Assembly: GCA_002238505.1 (NCBI GenBank)
Contig: MPMM01000019.1
Location: 1-64,000 of the forward strand
Source: SAR202 cluster bacterium bin22
Lineage (GTDB): Bacteria > Chloroflexota > Dehalococcoidia > Lucifugimonadales > UBA3495
Length of the DNA stretch: 64,000 nt
Direction of reading: 5' to 3'
Numbering within the stretch: the first letter of the stretch is position 1; each line of letters begins with the position of its first letter. Under the pieces are notes generated by a model. The model searched no databases. It saw nothing but the letters and a program-made list of their open reading frames with translations, and was not told where the DNA came from. Shown piece by piece: positions 26,533 through 35,895 of the stretch. The position numbers were made by a program, and so were the translations under genes.

Positions 26533-27822
26533 TTAAACCAGTACCCTGCCAGCCCTGACCCTCCTCCGGTTGGCAAATCCGGCGCACCACATAAGGAATA
26601 TCGAAACTACAGTCAGGCCGGCCGAAATCAGGAAGGCTGTAAAATAGTCTCCCTGCAAGTCAAACAGCAAGCCCGCCAGGACCGGGCCGGTGCCGATTCC
26701 AATGCCCCGGCCGGCCTCCAGCACGCCCATTACCGTACCCAGCATCCGAGGCGGGTAAATGTCAGCGGCCTTGGCTCCCAGCAGCAGGCCCCCGACCCCT
26801 TCGCTCAGACCGGACAGCGCCACAAAGGTCACCAGGACCCACCACACACCTCCGGAACTGAAGAACAGGACAATTAACACTCCGGCCACGGTGAGGCTCA
26901 TCCCCAGCGTGTAAATGACCTCCCGCCCAAAGATGTCCGACAGCAGGCCAATGGCCGGGCGCGCGCCGATGCCCATCAGTCCTGCTATCCCTATGGCGAA
27001 AGCTGCCTGCAACTCTCCGTAACCCGTCAGGAACAGGAAGGCCAGCATATGTACCAGGGTCATCTGGTTGCCGATGGCCCCCACCGCCCGCGCCGCGCAC
27101 AGGCACCACACCGCCGGTTCCCTCATGGTCTCCGATATTTGAGACCTGGTTTGAACCTCTTCCCCTGCTCCGGCGTCCGCAACTGTGCCGACCTCTTCCA
27201 CAGGCTCGGCAGCATCCGCATCCGTTTCCCCATGCCCGGCGGGCGGGCGTTTCTGCAAAAGATTGGGAATAGCAACCAGCAGGAAGAAAGCCACGCCGAA
27301 AACCCGGTAGGCCCACTGCCATCCCCATGCGGATACGATCAGCTGGGCCAGCGGCACCACGATGGCCTGGCCCGTCGGGTTGCCAGCGTCTGCCGTTCCC
27401 AGCATGGCTCCCTTGGCCCGGGGGAACCAGGGCGCCAGTGTCGCCGTGGCGGAGAAAGAGGAAATGCCCACCTGGCCCAGGGTGGCGATGACACTGTAAA
27501 AGATAAACAGTTGCCAAAGGTCGCTGGCGAAGCTGCTTGCCAGCCACCCCACCAGGATCAAACAGCCCGCAATGGGGAACAGGACCCGGGGGCCAAAACG
27601 GTCCAGGAAAATACCCAGGAAGGGAGCCATAAAGGCCCCGAACAGGCCCGAGGCGGAAAACACCGCCGCCGTAAGGGCCACACTGCTGCGGAAGTGGTCC
27701 CTCAGGGCTACCAGGAACACCGCCTGCACGTTCTTGGACCCGCCCTCCACAGTCAGGTTCGTGAAGGTCAGGGCAAAAATCACCCAGCCATAGTGCAGCC
27801 TGCGCCTAATTGCGGTTACCAA
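26533..27822 (-). CDS. MFS transporter
   Basis: This is a twelve-helix major-facilitator permease of 429 aa. It starts from TTG (complement of 27820-27822) with GGTGAG upstream, and no better start was seen. The N-terminus RRRLHYGWVIFALTFTNLTVEGG and the helix 2-3 loop SGLFGAFMAPFLGIFLDRFG are MFS-like. The sequence DIFGREVIYTLG follows the central loop. A hydrophilic acidic loop (about residues 195-235) divides the halves. It resembles the oxalate/monocarboxylate-type MFS group. It is divergent from the MmgE/PrpD gene. Confidence 0.85.
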   Translation of the reverse strand: MVTAIRRRLHYGWVIFALTFTNLTVEGGSKNVQAVFLVALRDHFRSSVALTAAVFSASGLFGAFMAPFLGIFLDRFGPRVLFPIAGCLILVGWLASSFASDLWQLFIFYSVIATLGQVGISSFSATATLAPWFPRAKGAMLGTADAGNPTGQAIVVPLAQLIVSAWGWQWAYRVFGVAFFLLVAIPNLLQKRPPAGHGETDADAAEPVEEVGTVADAGAGEEVQTRSQISETMREPAVWCLCAARAVGAIGNQMTLVHMLAFLFLTGYGELQAAFAIGIAGLMGIGARPAIGLLSDIFGREVIYTLGMSLTVAGVLIVLFFSSGGVWWVLVTFVALSGLSEGVGGLLLGAKAADIYPPRMLGTVMGVLEAGRGIGIGTGPVLAGLLFDLQGDYFTAFLISAGLTVVSIFLMWCAGFANRRRVRAGRVLV

Positions 27823-28228
27823 TTCTCACCATTTCTCAAATCCTGAAAAGCCGGGTCACAGCGCCGTAGTTCCGGAGAAAGCCGGCATTACGGACCAGGG
27901 AGCGGGCTGTCTCTCCCGCTCTGAACACCTGCCAGCAACCCTTCGCCATTGCGACCCAAGTGCCCTTGAGGTAGACTCCCCATACTTTGCAGGTTGGATT
28001 CCCTTCTCCCTGTTTCCCTGGCGCCTCATTGCGGAATGGTATCCTTCCCGCATTGGAAACGGGGCTTACCGGCAATAAACTGGCATCGGACCCCGGAGAA
28101 TGAACCACATTATACGTGCAATCCAGGGAATTGACCGGATTTTGATCGTCCAATTACTCATCCAGCCACAAACGAACCCAGGTTATGCACATTCCATACC
28201 AAGATAGCGAGCAATGGAGGACTAACCA
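27823..28228. other. Divergent intergenic region, no gene seen
   Basis: This is about 400 bases between the MFS gene (minus) and the MmgE/PrpD gene (plus). No convincing open frame with a ribosome binding site, no RNA gene and no clear repeat was seen. It presumably holds both promoters, but no hexamer pair with correct spacing stood out. Confidence 0.4.
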
Positions 28229-29590
28229 ATGGCAAACGACAGCAGCATTACCCCGGAGCTGATCCATTACATCTCCGGCGCCCTTGACGCCGAACTGCCT
28301 CCCAACGTACTGGAAAAAGCCAAGCACCACATCCTCGACACCCTGGCAGCCATGGTCTCAGGCTCGGTCCTCAAGCCGGGGGTGCTGGCCAGGCAGTACA
28401 TCGGTCAGCAGGGCGGTCCGGAAGAGGCCCAGGTAGTCGGCAGTTCCCGGGTCGTCTCCGCCGTCAACGCCGCCATCGCCAACGGAATGATGGCCCACGC
28501 CGACGAAACGGACGACTCCAACGGTTCGGCCGGCATCCATCCCGGCTGCGCCATCCTGCCCGCCGCCATGGCCATGGGGGAGCGGGAAAACGTCAACGGG
28601 TCGGACTTCATCAAGGCCGTAGTCCTGGGCTACGACATCGGCAGCCGCACCACCAAGGCCCTGGGACGGGAGGAAATGCGGGCGCGCAACCACCTGCCCT
28701 TCAGCATCGGCGGCACCATCGGCGCCACCGTGGCGGCCGGTTGCCTGGCAAACCTGCAGGAAGAGCAGTACCGCGACCTGTTGTCCTACGGCGCCCAGCA
28801 GGCCTCGGGCATCATGACCTACCCCCGCGACGTGGAACACATCGAAAAGGCTTTCATCTTCGGGGGAATGAACGCCCGCAACGGCGTTATGGCTGCGGAG
28901 ATGGTCCAGATGGGCTTCACCGGCGTGTACGACACCTTCGCCGGCGACGGCAACTTCCTGGTGGCCTACGCCGACAACCCACGGGGAGAGCAGCTTGTGT
29001 CCGAGCTGGGCAGCAGGTACGAGGTGATGCTGACCAACATCAAGAAGTTCTGCGTGGGCTTCCCCATCCAGTCACCTGCCGAGGGACTGCTCATGATTAT
29101 GAACAAGCATGGCATCGGCGCCGCCGACGTGGAGAAGATTGTGGCCCGACTGCCCGAGGGTGGAGCCCACACCGTCAATGACCGGGAAATGCCCGACATC
29201 AACCTTCAGTACATCTTCGCCATCGCCCTGCTGGACGGCCGGGTTTCCTTCGAGGCCGCCCATTCTGTGGAGCGAATGACGGACCCGGCCGTGATGGACC
29301 TGCGCTCTCGGGTTACGATCATTGGCGATCCGGAACTCAGCGGCGCCCAGCCCGATTACCAGGCCATAGTCGAGGTAACGACGAAGGATGGCACAGTACA
29401 CGAGGAGCGGGTTACCAGCTTCCGGGGCCGGGCGGAGAATCCCCTGTCCCGGGAAGAGGTGGGCGAAAAGGCTCTGGACTTGATTGAACCGGTCCTGGGT
29501 CAATCCCAGTCGGCGGAGTTGATTGACGCCATCAACCGGCTGGAGACCCTGCCCAGCGTTCGTGAGTTGCGACCGCTGCTGTCAGTTTAG
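28229..29590 (+). CDS. MmgE/PrpD family protein
   Basis: This is a 453-aa protein of the 2-methylcitrate dehydratase / cis-aconitate decarboxylase / iminodisuccinate epimerase superfamily. The N-terminal helical domain includes AKHHILDTLAAMVSGSVLKP and the active-site region NGMMAHADETDD (compare the AxHxxDxDD motif). The C-terminal lid domain follows (VTTKDGTVHEERV, FRGRAENPLSREEV). GGAGG lies before the ATG. The reaction is not fixed by sequence. Neighbouring aspartate dehydrogenase and importers suggest dicarboxylate or amino-acid-derivative catabolism. Confidence 0.88.
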   Translation: MANDSSITPELIHYISGALDAELPPNVLEKAKHHILDTLAAMVSGSVLKPGVLARQYIGQQGGPEEAQVVGSSRVVSAVNAAIANGMMAHADETDDSNGSAGIHPGCAILPAAMAMGERENVNGSDFIKAVVLGYDIGSRTTKALGREEMRARNHLPFSIGGTIGATVAAGCLANLQEEQYRDLLSYGAQQASGIMTYPRDVEHIEKAFIFGGMNARNGVMAAEMVQMGFTGVYDTFAGDGNFLVAYADNPRGEQLVSELGSRYEVMLTNIKKFCVGFPIQSPAEGLLMIMNKHGIGAADVEKIVARLPEGGAHTVNDREMPDINLQYIFAIALLDGRVSFEAAHSVERMTDPAVMDLRSRVTIIGDPELSGAQPDYQAIVEVTTKDGTVHEERVTSFRGRAENPLSREEVGEKALDLIEPVLGQSQSAELIDAINRLETLPSVRELRPLLSV

Positions 29591-29909
29591 TCGGGAATTG
29601 CAAAAACAGGCCCGCAAAAATGTAGGGGCGCACGGCCGTGCGCCCCTGCGTCTTTTCACTCCATTCCTGACCCTGCCCGTTGCTGCGTCACACCTGGTGC
29701 AGCGGGTGTCCACACACCACGGGCCGGCGGCGCATTGATGGGTGGACCTGGTCGGGTCTGGGCAAGTAACTCTCTTTGCCGGGGTAGGAATACCCTGCGC
29801 GTCAGCCACGGATGTCAGGCTGTCCAACAGCATGAGAGTACTTATCCAGAGGTTCCGCAGACAGTTTCTAAACCACCGCCGGCTCAACCTTGTGGCAGGC
29901 GGTCAGGTG
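29591..29909. other. Convergent intergenic region with palindromic terminator-like repeat
   Basis: No gene is seen between the MmgE/PrpD gene and the OppF-like gene. At 29624-29647 AGGGGCGCACGG is followed by its exact reverse complement and then GCGTCTTTTC. It shares its core with the palindrome at 26416 and probably ends transcription from the left. Confidence 0.6.
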
Positions 29910-30851
29910 CTAAGAGAGATTTCCCCGCCATTCCGGCTCCACTTCCCGGCACATGTTCGTCTCCAGGTAAATGGGGCAGCGCGTGTGGAAACGGCAGCCG
30001 CTGGGCGGGTTGATGGGGCTGGCCACCTCGCCCCCTATGGTAGTGCCCATGGGGACATCCGGGTCAGGCTGAGGCACCGACGCCAGCAGGGCATTGCTGT
30101 ATGGATGGAGCGTATTGCCGTAAAACTCGTCCCGCGTCGCCAGTTCCACCATCTTGCCCACGTACATAACCCCCACCCGGTGGCTCATGTGCTCAACTAT
30201 GGCCAGGTCGTGGGAAATCAGCAGGTAACTCAGTCCCAGGTCCCGCTGCAGGTCCACCAGCAGGTTGAGAATCTGGGCCCGAATGGAAACGTCCAGGCCG
30301 GAAACGGGCTCGTCCAGCACAATTAACCTGGGACGCAGCGCCAGGGCCCGGGCTATGGCGATGCGCTGCCGCTGTCCCCCGCTGAACTGGTGGGGAAAGA
30401 ACGCTGCCGTCACCGGGTTCAGGCCCACGTTCTCCAGCAACTCGCCCACCCTCATTCGCAGGTCCCGACCCCTCAAGCCCTGGTGAACGCGCAGCGGCTC
30501 TCCGATGATGTCCATCACCTGCATTCTCGGGTTCAGCGAACTGTACGGGTCCTGGAATACGGCCTGCACCAGTCGCTTGTACTCCCGCAGGCCGCTGCCC
30601 CTGAAGCTGCTGACGTCCTTGCCCTGGAAGGAAATGGTGCCTCTGGTAGGTTGCTCCAGCAGCAGAATCATCTTGGCCACGGTCGTCTTGCCGCAGCCGC
30701 TCTCCCCCACCAGCGCAAAGGTTTCCCCTTCTTCCACGGAGAAGCTTACGCCGTCCACGGCCCGTATGGAGTCTCCGCCGCTGGACAGCCAGTTTCCGCC
30801 GCCCCGGAAATGCTTTGCCAGCCCCTCAACTTCCAGCAACTGGTTGGCCAC
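29910..30851 (-). CDS. Oligopeptide-type ABC transporter ATP-binding protein (OppF/DppF-like)
   Basis: This is the last gene of the second Opp/Dpp-type operon, 313 aa. It has Walker A ALVGESGCGKTT, the Q-loop VFQDPYSSLNPRM, the signature FSGGQRQRI, Walker B LIVLDEPVSGLDV and the H-loop ISHDLA. The C-terminal extension CRFHTRCPIYLETNMC keeps the Cys pattern of OppF. Its ATG follows the stop of the upstream ATPase by one base. Confidence 0.9.
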   Translation of the reverse strand: MANQLLEVEGLAKHFRGGGNWLSSGGDSIRAVDGVSFSVEEGETFALVGESGCGKTTVAKMILLLEQPTRGTISFQGKDVSSFRGSGLREYKRLVQAVFQDPYSSLNPRMQVMDIIGEPLRVHQGLRGRDLRMRVGELLENVGLNPVTAAFFPHQFSGGQRQRIAIARALALRPRLIVLDEPVSGLDVSIRAQILNLLVDLQRDLGLSYLLISHDLAIVEHMSHRVGVMYVGKMVELATRDEFYGNTLHPYSNALLASVPQPDPDVPMGTTIGGEVASPINPPSGCRFHTRCPIYLETNMCREVEPEWRGNLS

Positions 30852-30852
30852 G

Positions 30853-31848
30853 TTACCTTCCCTCCTCGGTCAGCCAGCAGTGCACAAAGTCCTCGCCCCC
30901 CAGGGAAGTTCGGGGCGGATACTGCTCCTTGCACTTATCCATAGCCTCCGGACATCGGGGCCAGAAGGGGCACCCCTGGGGAATGCTTCTCAGGTCGGGC
31001 GGCTGCCCTTCAATCTGGTACAGCTTTTCCCGGCGCGCGCCCATGAGGGGCACCGAGTCCAGCAGGGCCCTGGTATAGGGGTGCTGCGGTTCCTTGTAAA
31101 TCTGCCGCACTCTTCCGCTCTCGACGATGCGGCCGGCGTACATCACGTTGACCCGGTCGCACATCTGGGCAACTATGCCCAGGTCGTGGGTTACCCAGAT
31201 GACGCTGGTGCCGCTGTCCTGCTGCAGATCCCGTATCAACCGCAGGAACTGGGCCTGGATCGTAACGTCCAGGGAGGTGGTGGGCTCATCGGCGATTAGC
31301 AATTCCGGCTGGGTGGTAAGGCCCATGGCCGCCACCACCCGCTGTCTCATCCCCCCGCTGAACTGGTGAGGATACTGGCCCAGGCGAAGCTCCGGCCTGG
31401 GTATGCGGACCGCCCGCAAGGAATCAAGCACTCGCGCAATGGCCTGCTGACCTCGCTCTTTCAAATGCAGGCGCACCGGCTCCGCAACCTGTTCGCCCAC
31501 CGTATAGACCGGGTTGAGCGACGTTTGAGGGTCCTGCATGACAATGGCCATGCGGTGCCCCCGGTAAGCCCTCATTTCGTGTTCGGTCAAATCCAGTAGG
31601 TTGTCGCCCTTGAACCAGATCTCGCCTTCAACTATGCGGGCGCCCGGCTGCGGCACCAGCCTCATCAGCGAAAGGCAGGTCATCGTCTTTCCGCTGCCCG
31701 ACTCCCCCACCAGGCCCACGGCCTCCCCCTGGGCGACGGAAAAGCTAACCCCGTCCACCGCCTTCAGTACCGCGTTGCGCTGGAAGAAGTAGGTCTTGAG
31801 ACCTTCAACCCTCAACAGTAAATCGTTGCCAGTGTCTTCTCTAAGCAT
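30853..31848 (-). CDS. Oligopeptide-type ABC transporter ATP-binding protein (OppD/DppD-like)
   Basis: This is the first ATPase of the second importer, 331 aa. It has Walker A GLVGESGSGKTMT, the Q-loop VMQDPQTSLNPV, the signature FSGGMRQRV, Walker B LLIADEPTTSLDV and the H-loop VTHDLG. The C-terminal Cys motif is CPFWPRCPEAMDKC. It is separated from the permease gene upstream by about 140 bases holding a hairpin repeat. Confidence 0.9.
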   Translation of the reverse strand: MLREDTGNDLLLRVEGLKTYFFQRNAVLKAVDGVSFSVAQGEAVGLVGESGSGKTMTCLSLMRLVPQPGARIVEGEIWFKGDNLLDLTEHEMRAYRGHRMAIVMQDPQTSLNPVYTVGEQVAEPVRLHLKERGQQAIARVLDSLRAVRIPRPELRLGQYPHQFSGGMRQRVVAAMGLTTQPELLIADEPTTSLDVTIQAQFLRLIRDLQQDSGTSVIWVTHDLGIVAQMCDRVNVMYAGRIVESGRVRQIYKEPQHPYTRALLDSVPLMGARREKLYQIEGQPPDLRSIPQGCPFWPRCPEAMDKCKEQYPPRTSLGGEDFVHCWLTEEGR

Positions 31849-31882
31849 TTAATCCGATACTCTGACCAGAAGCCTTTTCAAG

Positions 31883-31921
31883 ATCCCTTCCCCCTTAAGG
31901 GGGGAAGGTCAGGATGGGGTA
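31883..31921. repeat. Hairpin repeat, CCCTTCCCCC...GGGGGGAAGG family, copy 2
   Basis: GATCCCTTCCCCCTTAAGG runs into GGGGAAGGTCAGGATGGGG, forming a strong stem. It lies inside the second transporter operon between the permease and ATPase genes, where it could attenuate or protect the mRNA. Confidence 0.6.
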
Positions 31922-31986
31922 ACACCCTCCCGGGAGTCGGCCCTGAACCCAACTGTCAGACCGCTTGGTGATTTCATAGACGGTTT

Positions 31987-32886
31987 CTAGAGTTGGCGAC
32001 GCCTGGGGTCCAGCGTGTCCCGCAGCCAGTCGCCAAACAGGTTCAGGGACAACACCGCCGCCAGGATGCATAAGCCGGGGAACAGGGTTATCCAGTAAGC
32101 CGACGTCAGGAACTCCCGTCCATCGGCCACCATCAGCCCCCAGGCTGGCTGGGGCGGCGGCACTCCCACCCCCAGGAAGCTGAGCGAGGACTCCAGCAGG
32201 ATCAGGTGCCCCACTTCCAGGGTGGCCAGGACGATTACCGTATTGAAAACGTTGGGCAGGATGTGCTTCAGCAATATCATCCAGGTCGGCGTTCCGATCA
32301 CCTTGGCGATAGCCACGAAGTCTCGCTCGCGTACACTCAGGGTTTCCCCCCGCACAATACGGGCAAACCTGGCCGCCAGGAAGGGCGACAGGATCAGAAT
32401 CACGCTTTCAAAGCTGCGCCCCACCGCAAACACAAACACCAGAGCTACCAGGATTGTGGGCATGGCAAGAATGACCTCGATGCCTCGCTGCATCACGGCG
32501 TCCACCTTGCCGCCGGAGTAGCCCGATATCAGCCCCAGCACTACCCCGACGCCACCGCCCAGCCCAATTACAAACAGCGACAGGGAAAGGGAAACCCGGG
32601 CGCCAATAATCAGCCGGCTCAGAATGTCCCTGCCCAGCTTGTCGGTCCCCAGCAGATGATCGGCGCTGCCCTCTTCGTGCCAGACGGGCGGGGAAAATGA
32701 GGCGGCCATGTCCACCGCCACCGGGCTGTACGGTGCGATCCACTGTCCGAAGGCCGCAAAAATCATGAAGACCAGCAACACCAGGGACGGTATTTTCGGC
32801 GCTCGCCTCAGCCCGCCAAGAACTGAACGGGCCCGCACGGCCCAGACAGCAGTTGGGGATGCAATTTGCATGCTCGTGTTGGCCAT
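31987..32886 (-). CDS. ABC transporter permease (DppC-like)
   Basis: This is an inner-membrane permease of 299 aa. It has the block HLLGTDKLGRDILSRLIIGA, the EAA loop DFVAIAKVIGTPTWMILLKH and the end LFGDWLRDTLDPRRRQL. It starts 12 bases after the DppB-like gene ends. The spacing and order A-B-C-D-F are the classical ones. Confidence 0.9.
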   Translation of the reverse strand: MANTSMQIASPTAVWAVRARSVLGGLRRAPKIPSLVLLVFMIFAAFGQWIAPYSPVAVDMAASFSPPVWHEEGSADHLLGTDKLGRDILSRLIIGARVSLSLSLFVIGLGGGVGVVLGLISGYSGGKVDAVMQRGIEVILAMPTILVALVFVFAVGRSFESVILILSPFLAARFARIVRGETLSVRERDFVAIAKVIGTPTWMILLKHILPNVFNTVIVLATLEVGHLILLESSLSFLGVGVPPPQPAWGLMVADGREFLTSAYWITLFPGLCILAAVLSLNLFGDWLRDTLDPRRRQL

Positions 32887-32898
32887 TGGCTACCTGCC

Positions 32899-33819
32899 CT
32901 ACTGGGTGTACTTGATGCGAGGATCAATCACGGCGTACATGATGTCCACAAACAAATTAATCAGAATGAAGAAGCTTCCGAAAACTATTACCACTCCCTG
33001 GATTACGGGAAAGTCGCGCCGGACCACGCTCTGTACCGCCGACGTGCCAATGCCGGGCCAGGCAAATACCTGCTCCACCACCACGGACCCGTTCATAAAT
33101 GCCCCCAGCACCAGGCTGCTGTACGTCAGCACCGGCAGCAGCGCGTTTCTCAACGCATGCTTGCCAATGACTACAACCTCCGGCAGGCCCTTGGCCCGGG
33201 CCATGGCCACGTAGTCGCTGTCCAGCACATCCAGCATGCTGGAACGCACCAACCGCACCATTCCCGCCATTACGCCCCAGCCCAGGGTGAAGCCGGGCAG
33301 TATGTAGGAGTGCCACTCCCCCTTGCCCGCCGGTGGCAGCAGCCCCCAGACCACGGCAAAAAGGATGATGAGCATGATCCCCAGCCAGAAGGGAGGCATA
33401 GATTGCCCAAGGAAGGCCAGCACCTTGGCCACCCAGTCCACCGGCGTATCCCGGTAAACCGCGCCCAATATCCCCAGTGGTAAGGAGAATACCAGCGCGA
33501 ATATCAGCGCGATCAGGCCCAGGGTGAACGTGGCCGGCATCCGTTCCACCAGTATCTGCGTAACGGGTATTCCGTTGCTTACCGAATCACCCAGGTCCAG
33601 CCTGACCAGTTGGCCGAGAAACTTCAGGTATTGCTCGTGCACAGGCCTGTCCAGCCCCAGCTTGGCGGCCATTATTTCCCGGGCATCTACCCCCGAGTTT
33701 CGGGCCGTAAATACCTCGGCCGGGTCGCCAATGGAGCGGGACAGAATAAACACCAGGGTTGCAATGAACCACAAACCCAGCAGTGCTTGAAATAAGCGAA
33801 ACCCGATGTATTTGACCAT
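32899..33819 (-). CDS. ABC transporter permease (DppB-like)
   Basis: This is an inner-membrane permease of 306 aa. The N-terminus MVKYIGFRLFQALLGLWFIA, the early loop GDPAEVFTARNSGVDAREI, the EAA loop DYVAMARAKGLPEVVVIGKH and the end VDIMYAVIDPRIKYTQ match DppB/OppB. It lies about 100 bases downstream of the binding-protein gene. Confidence 0.9.
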   Translation of the reverse strand: MVKYIGFRLFQALLGLWFIATLVFILSRSIGDPAEVFTARNSGVDAREIMAAKLGLDRPVHEQYLKFLGQLVRLDLGDSVSNGIPVTQILVERMPATFTLGLIALIFALVFSLPLGILGAVYRDTPVDWVAKVLAFLGQSMPPFWLGIMLIILFAVVWGLLPPAGKGEWHSYILPGFTLGWGVMAGMVRLVRSSMLDVLDSDYVAMARAKGLPEVVVIGKHALRNALLPVLTYSSLVLGAFMNGSVVVEQVFAWPGIGTSAVQSVVRRDFPVIQGVVIVFGSFFILINLFVDIMYAVIDPRIKYTQ

Positions 33820-33916
33820 GCAAAAGTCCTCGAATTAAAGGGTCTGCCGGCAACTCTCGCCGTCGCCGGCAGACTGTTACCTCAATACTGAATGAGGTAC
33901 GGGGAAAGCCCTCCCC

Positions 33917-35710
33917 TTACGGCCTTATCGTCCAGTGGTTATGGGGATAGGGCTTGCCCGTTATGGGAGTCCACGTGCCCACCTTGTCGCTGGCGCCGAA
34001 CACTGCTCCGGCCTCCAGCAGGGGGCCCGCCCAGAAGTCCCGGTTCAGCAACCGGTGGAAGTCGGCCATAGCATCGTGCTGGTCCTGCAGGTCAAAGGAC
34101 GAACCCGCCTTGTCCAGCAGGGGATCGAGGATTCCGGGCAACCGCATCATCTGCCGCCGGCCCTCGGAATGGTAGTAAATGTGCGACCCGCGATACGAGT
34201 GCAGGCGGGTGTCGCTGCCACGAACCGCTATCTGGTAAGGCGGCTGTTCCTTTACGATGGTCTCTATCTCGTCAGGGGTCTTGATGGCGTTGTCGAAAGT
34301 CTCGCGCAGCACCGGCCCGTCAACCACCGAAACGAAAGTGCTGAGGCCAATGGCTTCCAGGTAGCCCGCCACCGCTTCCGACAGTCCCGGCTGGTCCACA
34401 AAGTCCGCATCGCCGGAGAAGGTCAGAATCTCAATCTCGGCCCCTGCAAAGTCGGCTTCCTGAATTAGCTGCGCCGCCCGCTGTGGGTCATATGGGTGCG
34501 GTTCCACGTCGCCGGGGTAACCGATGTTGCCCTCAACCACCCAGTAGCAGCATGCCGGCGTGGTCTGCCCGGCATACAGGCCGGTACCGATGGCTTCCCG
34601 GTCAATGGCAATGGAAATAGCTTCCCGGATGCGCTTGTCGTTGAAGGGATGGCCGGGAACCCACGCATAGTTGTACCAGATCCACGAAATGTTGGCCGAC
34701 GGCGACTGGAGAATCTGGAGGTCGGCTGACTGCAGTTCATCCACGCTGCGCACCGACGCCGTAATCAGGTCGGCGTTGCCGCTCTTGAGCATCGCCATCC
34801 TGGTATTCAGTTCGGCCACGTCCCATATCTGCAGAACATTGTATCCGGGGTTTTTCTCGTAATGGTCCCTGAAGGCCTCCATCTGGATGTACTGGCCAGG
34901 AACCCGGTCTGCCCACTTGTACGGGCCCGAGCCAACGGGGGCTTCCCGGAAGTTATCAATGCCGCCTACGCTCTCAAAGTGGGCCTGCGGGAACACCACC
35001 GACCTGGGAGGAGACGCGGAAGCAAAGAACAGGGGCAGCGTGGACTGGGGCGTTTCGGTGGAAACGCTTACCGTGTTGCCCGACACTGTAAAAGCGCTGG
35101 TGAGCAGCGGGCCTACTTCCAGGGCGAACCCGCCCAGTGAGTCCTCTCCCACGGCCCGGTTCCACGTCCAAGCCACATCCTCCGGCGTAATGTCATCGCC
35201 GTTGTGGAATTTCATCCCCTCGCGAATGGTGAAGGTCCACGTCAGTTGGTCCTCGGACACTTCCCATTTTGTGGCGAACCCCGGAGTCAGGGTCCCGTCG
35301 GGATTCTGACCAATGGCGTAGTCGAACACCTCGTCGTAATACACCTTGGTGGCGCTGTCCTGGGAGATGTTGGTGTCCACCCCCTGGAAGCCCAGGTAGG
35401 AACTGACTGAGATAATGGAACCCACGGGATCCACCCTGCCAGGCAGATCGCCAGACTCCGGTATCTGCACCGGAGTGGGAGTGGCAATCACTATCGTTTC
35501 GACTTCCTTGATCGTCTCGACTTCCCTGATCGTCTCGACTTGCGTCTCCACCTCCACCGGTACTTCCTTCTCTACCTCCACCTCACGGATGGTCTCAACT
35601 TCAACAGGCACCTCTACCGTTCGTTCGACCACCTGTGGCTCAGCCGCTCCGCAAGCCACCAGCAGTGTCATGCAAAACAAACATCCCAATAAAACCAGTG
35701 AAACCTTCAT
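33917..35710 (-). CDS. Extracellular solute-binding protein family 5 lipoprotein with Val/Glu repeat linker
   Basis: This is the binding protein of the second importer, about 597 aa. ATG 35710 is chosen because GGTGAGG lies upstream and the signal peptide MKVSLVLLGCLFC begins there; the lipobox is LLVAC. Next comes an unusual linker of repeated VEVPVEVETIREVE-like units (about residues 27-75), then the SBP_bac_5 domain. That domain includes TPGFATKWEVSEDQLTWTF, GMKFHNGDDITPEDVAWTWN and the C-terminal half. The linker probably forms a charged spacer between membrane anchor and domain. It is the first gene of the operon. Confidence 0.9.
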   Translation of the reverse strand: MKVSLVLLGCLFCMTLLVACGAAEPQVVERTVEVPVEVETIREVEVEKEVPVEVETQVETIREVETIKEVETIVIATPTPVQIPESGDLPGRVDPVGSIISVSSYLGFQGVDTNISQDSATKVYYDEVFDYAIGQNPDGTLTPGFATKWEVSEDQLTWTFTIREGMKFHNGDDITPEDVAWTWNRAVGEDSLGGFALEVGPLLTSAFTVSGNTVSVSTETPQSTLPLFFASASPPRSVVFPQAHFESVGGIDNFREAPVGSGPYKWADRVPGQYIQMEAFRDHYEKNPGYNVLQIWDVAELNTRMAMLKSGNADLITASVRSVDELQSADLQILQSPSANISWIWYNYAWVPGHPFNDKRIREAISIAIDREAIGTGLYAGQTTPACCYWVVEGNIGYPGDVEPHPYDPQRAAQLIQEADFAGAEIEILTFSGDADFVDQPGLSEAVAGYLEAIGLSTFVSVVDGPVLRETFDNAIKTPDEIETIVKEQPPYQIAVRGSDTRLHSYRGSHIYYHSEGRRQMMRLPGILDPLLDKAGSSFDLQDQHDAMADFHRLLNRDFWAGPLLEAGAVFGASDKVGTWTPITGKPYPHNHWTIRP

Positions 35711-35866
35711 ATTCCTCACCTTCCGCCTGAATGTAGTCTCGAAGCGCTGCCGAATTCCCTCAGGATTTCGGCGAAGATTCAATGCTCTGTGCAGACCTCT
35801 CTTGACCGTTCAACTTTTCCCGGGGCTTGCCCCTTTACCCATAGGTGACCCCGGAAAATTGGCGGG

Positions 35867-35895
35867 ATTATAACTAGGTGGAATTACAGTGTCAA
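35867..35895 (-). promoter_or_regulatory. Perfect-consensus sigma70 promoter of the second Opp/Dpp-type operon
   Basis: On the minus strand TTGACA (complement of 35890-35895) and TATAAT (complement of 35867-35872) are exactly 17 bases apart. The implied transcript has a leader of about 150 bases before ATG 35710. Confidence 0.85.
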
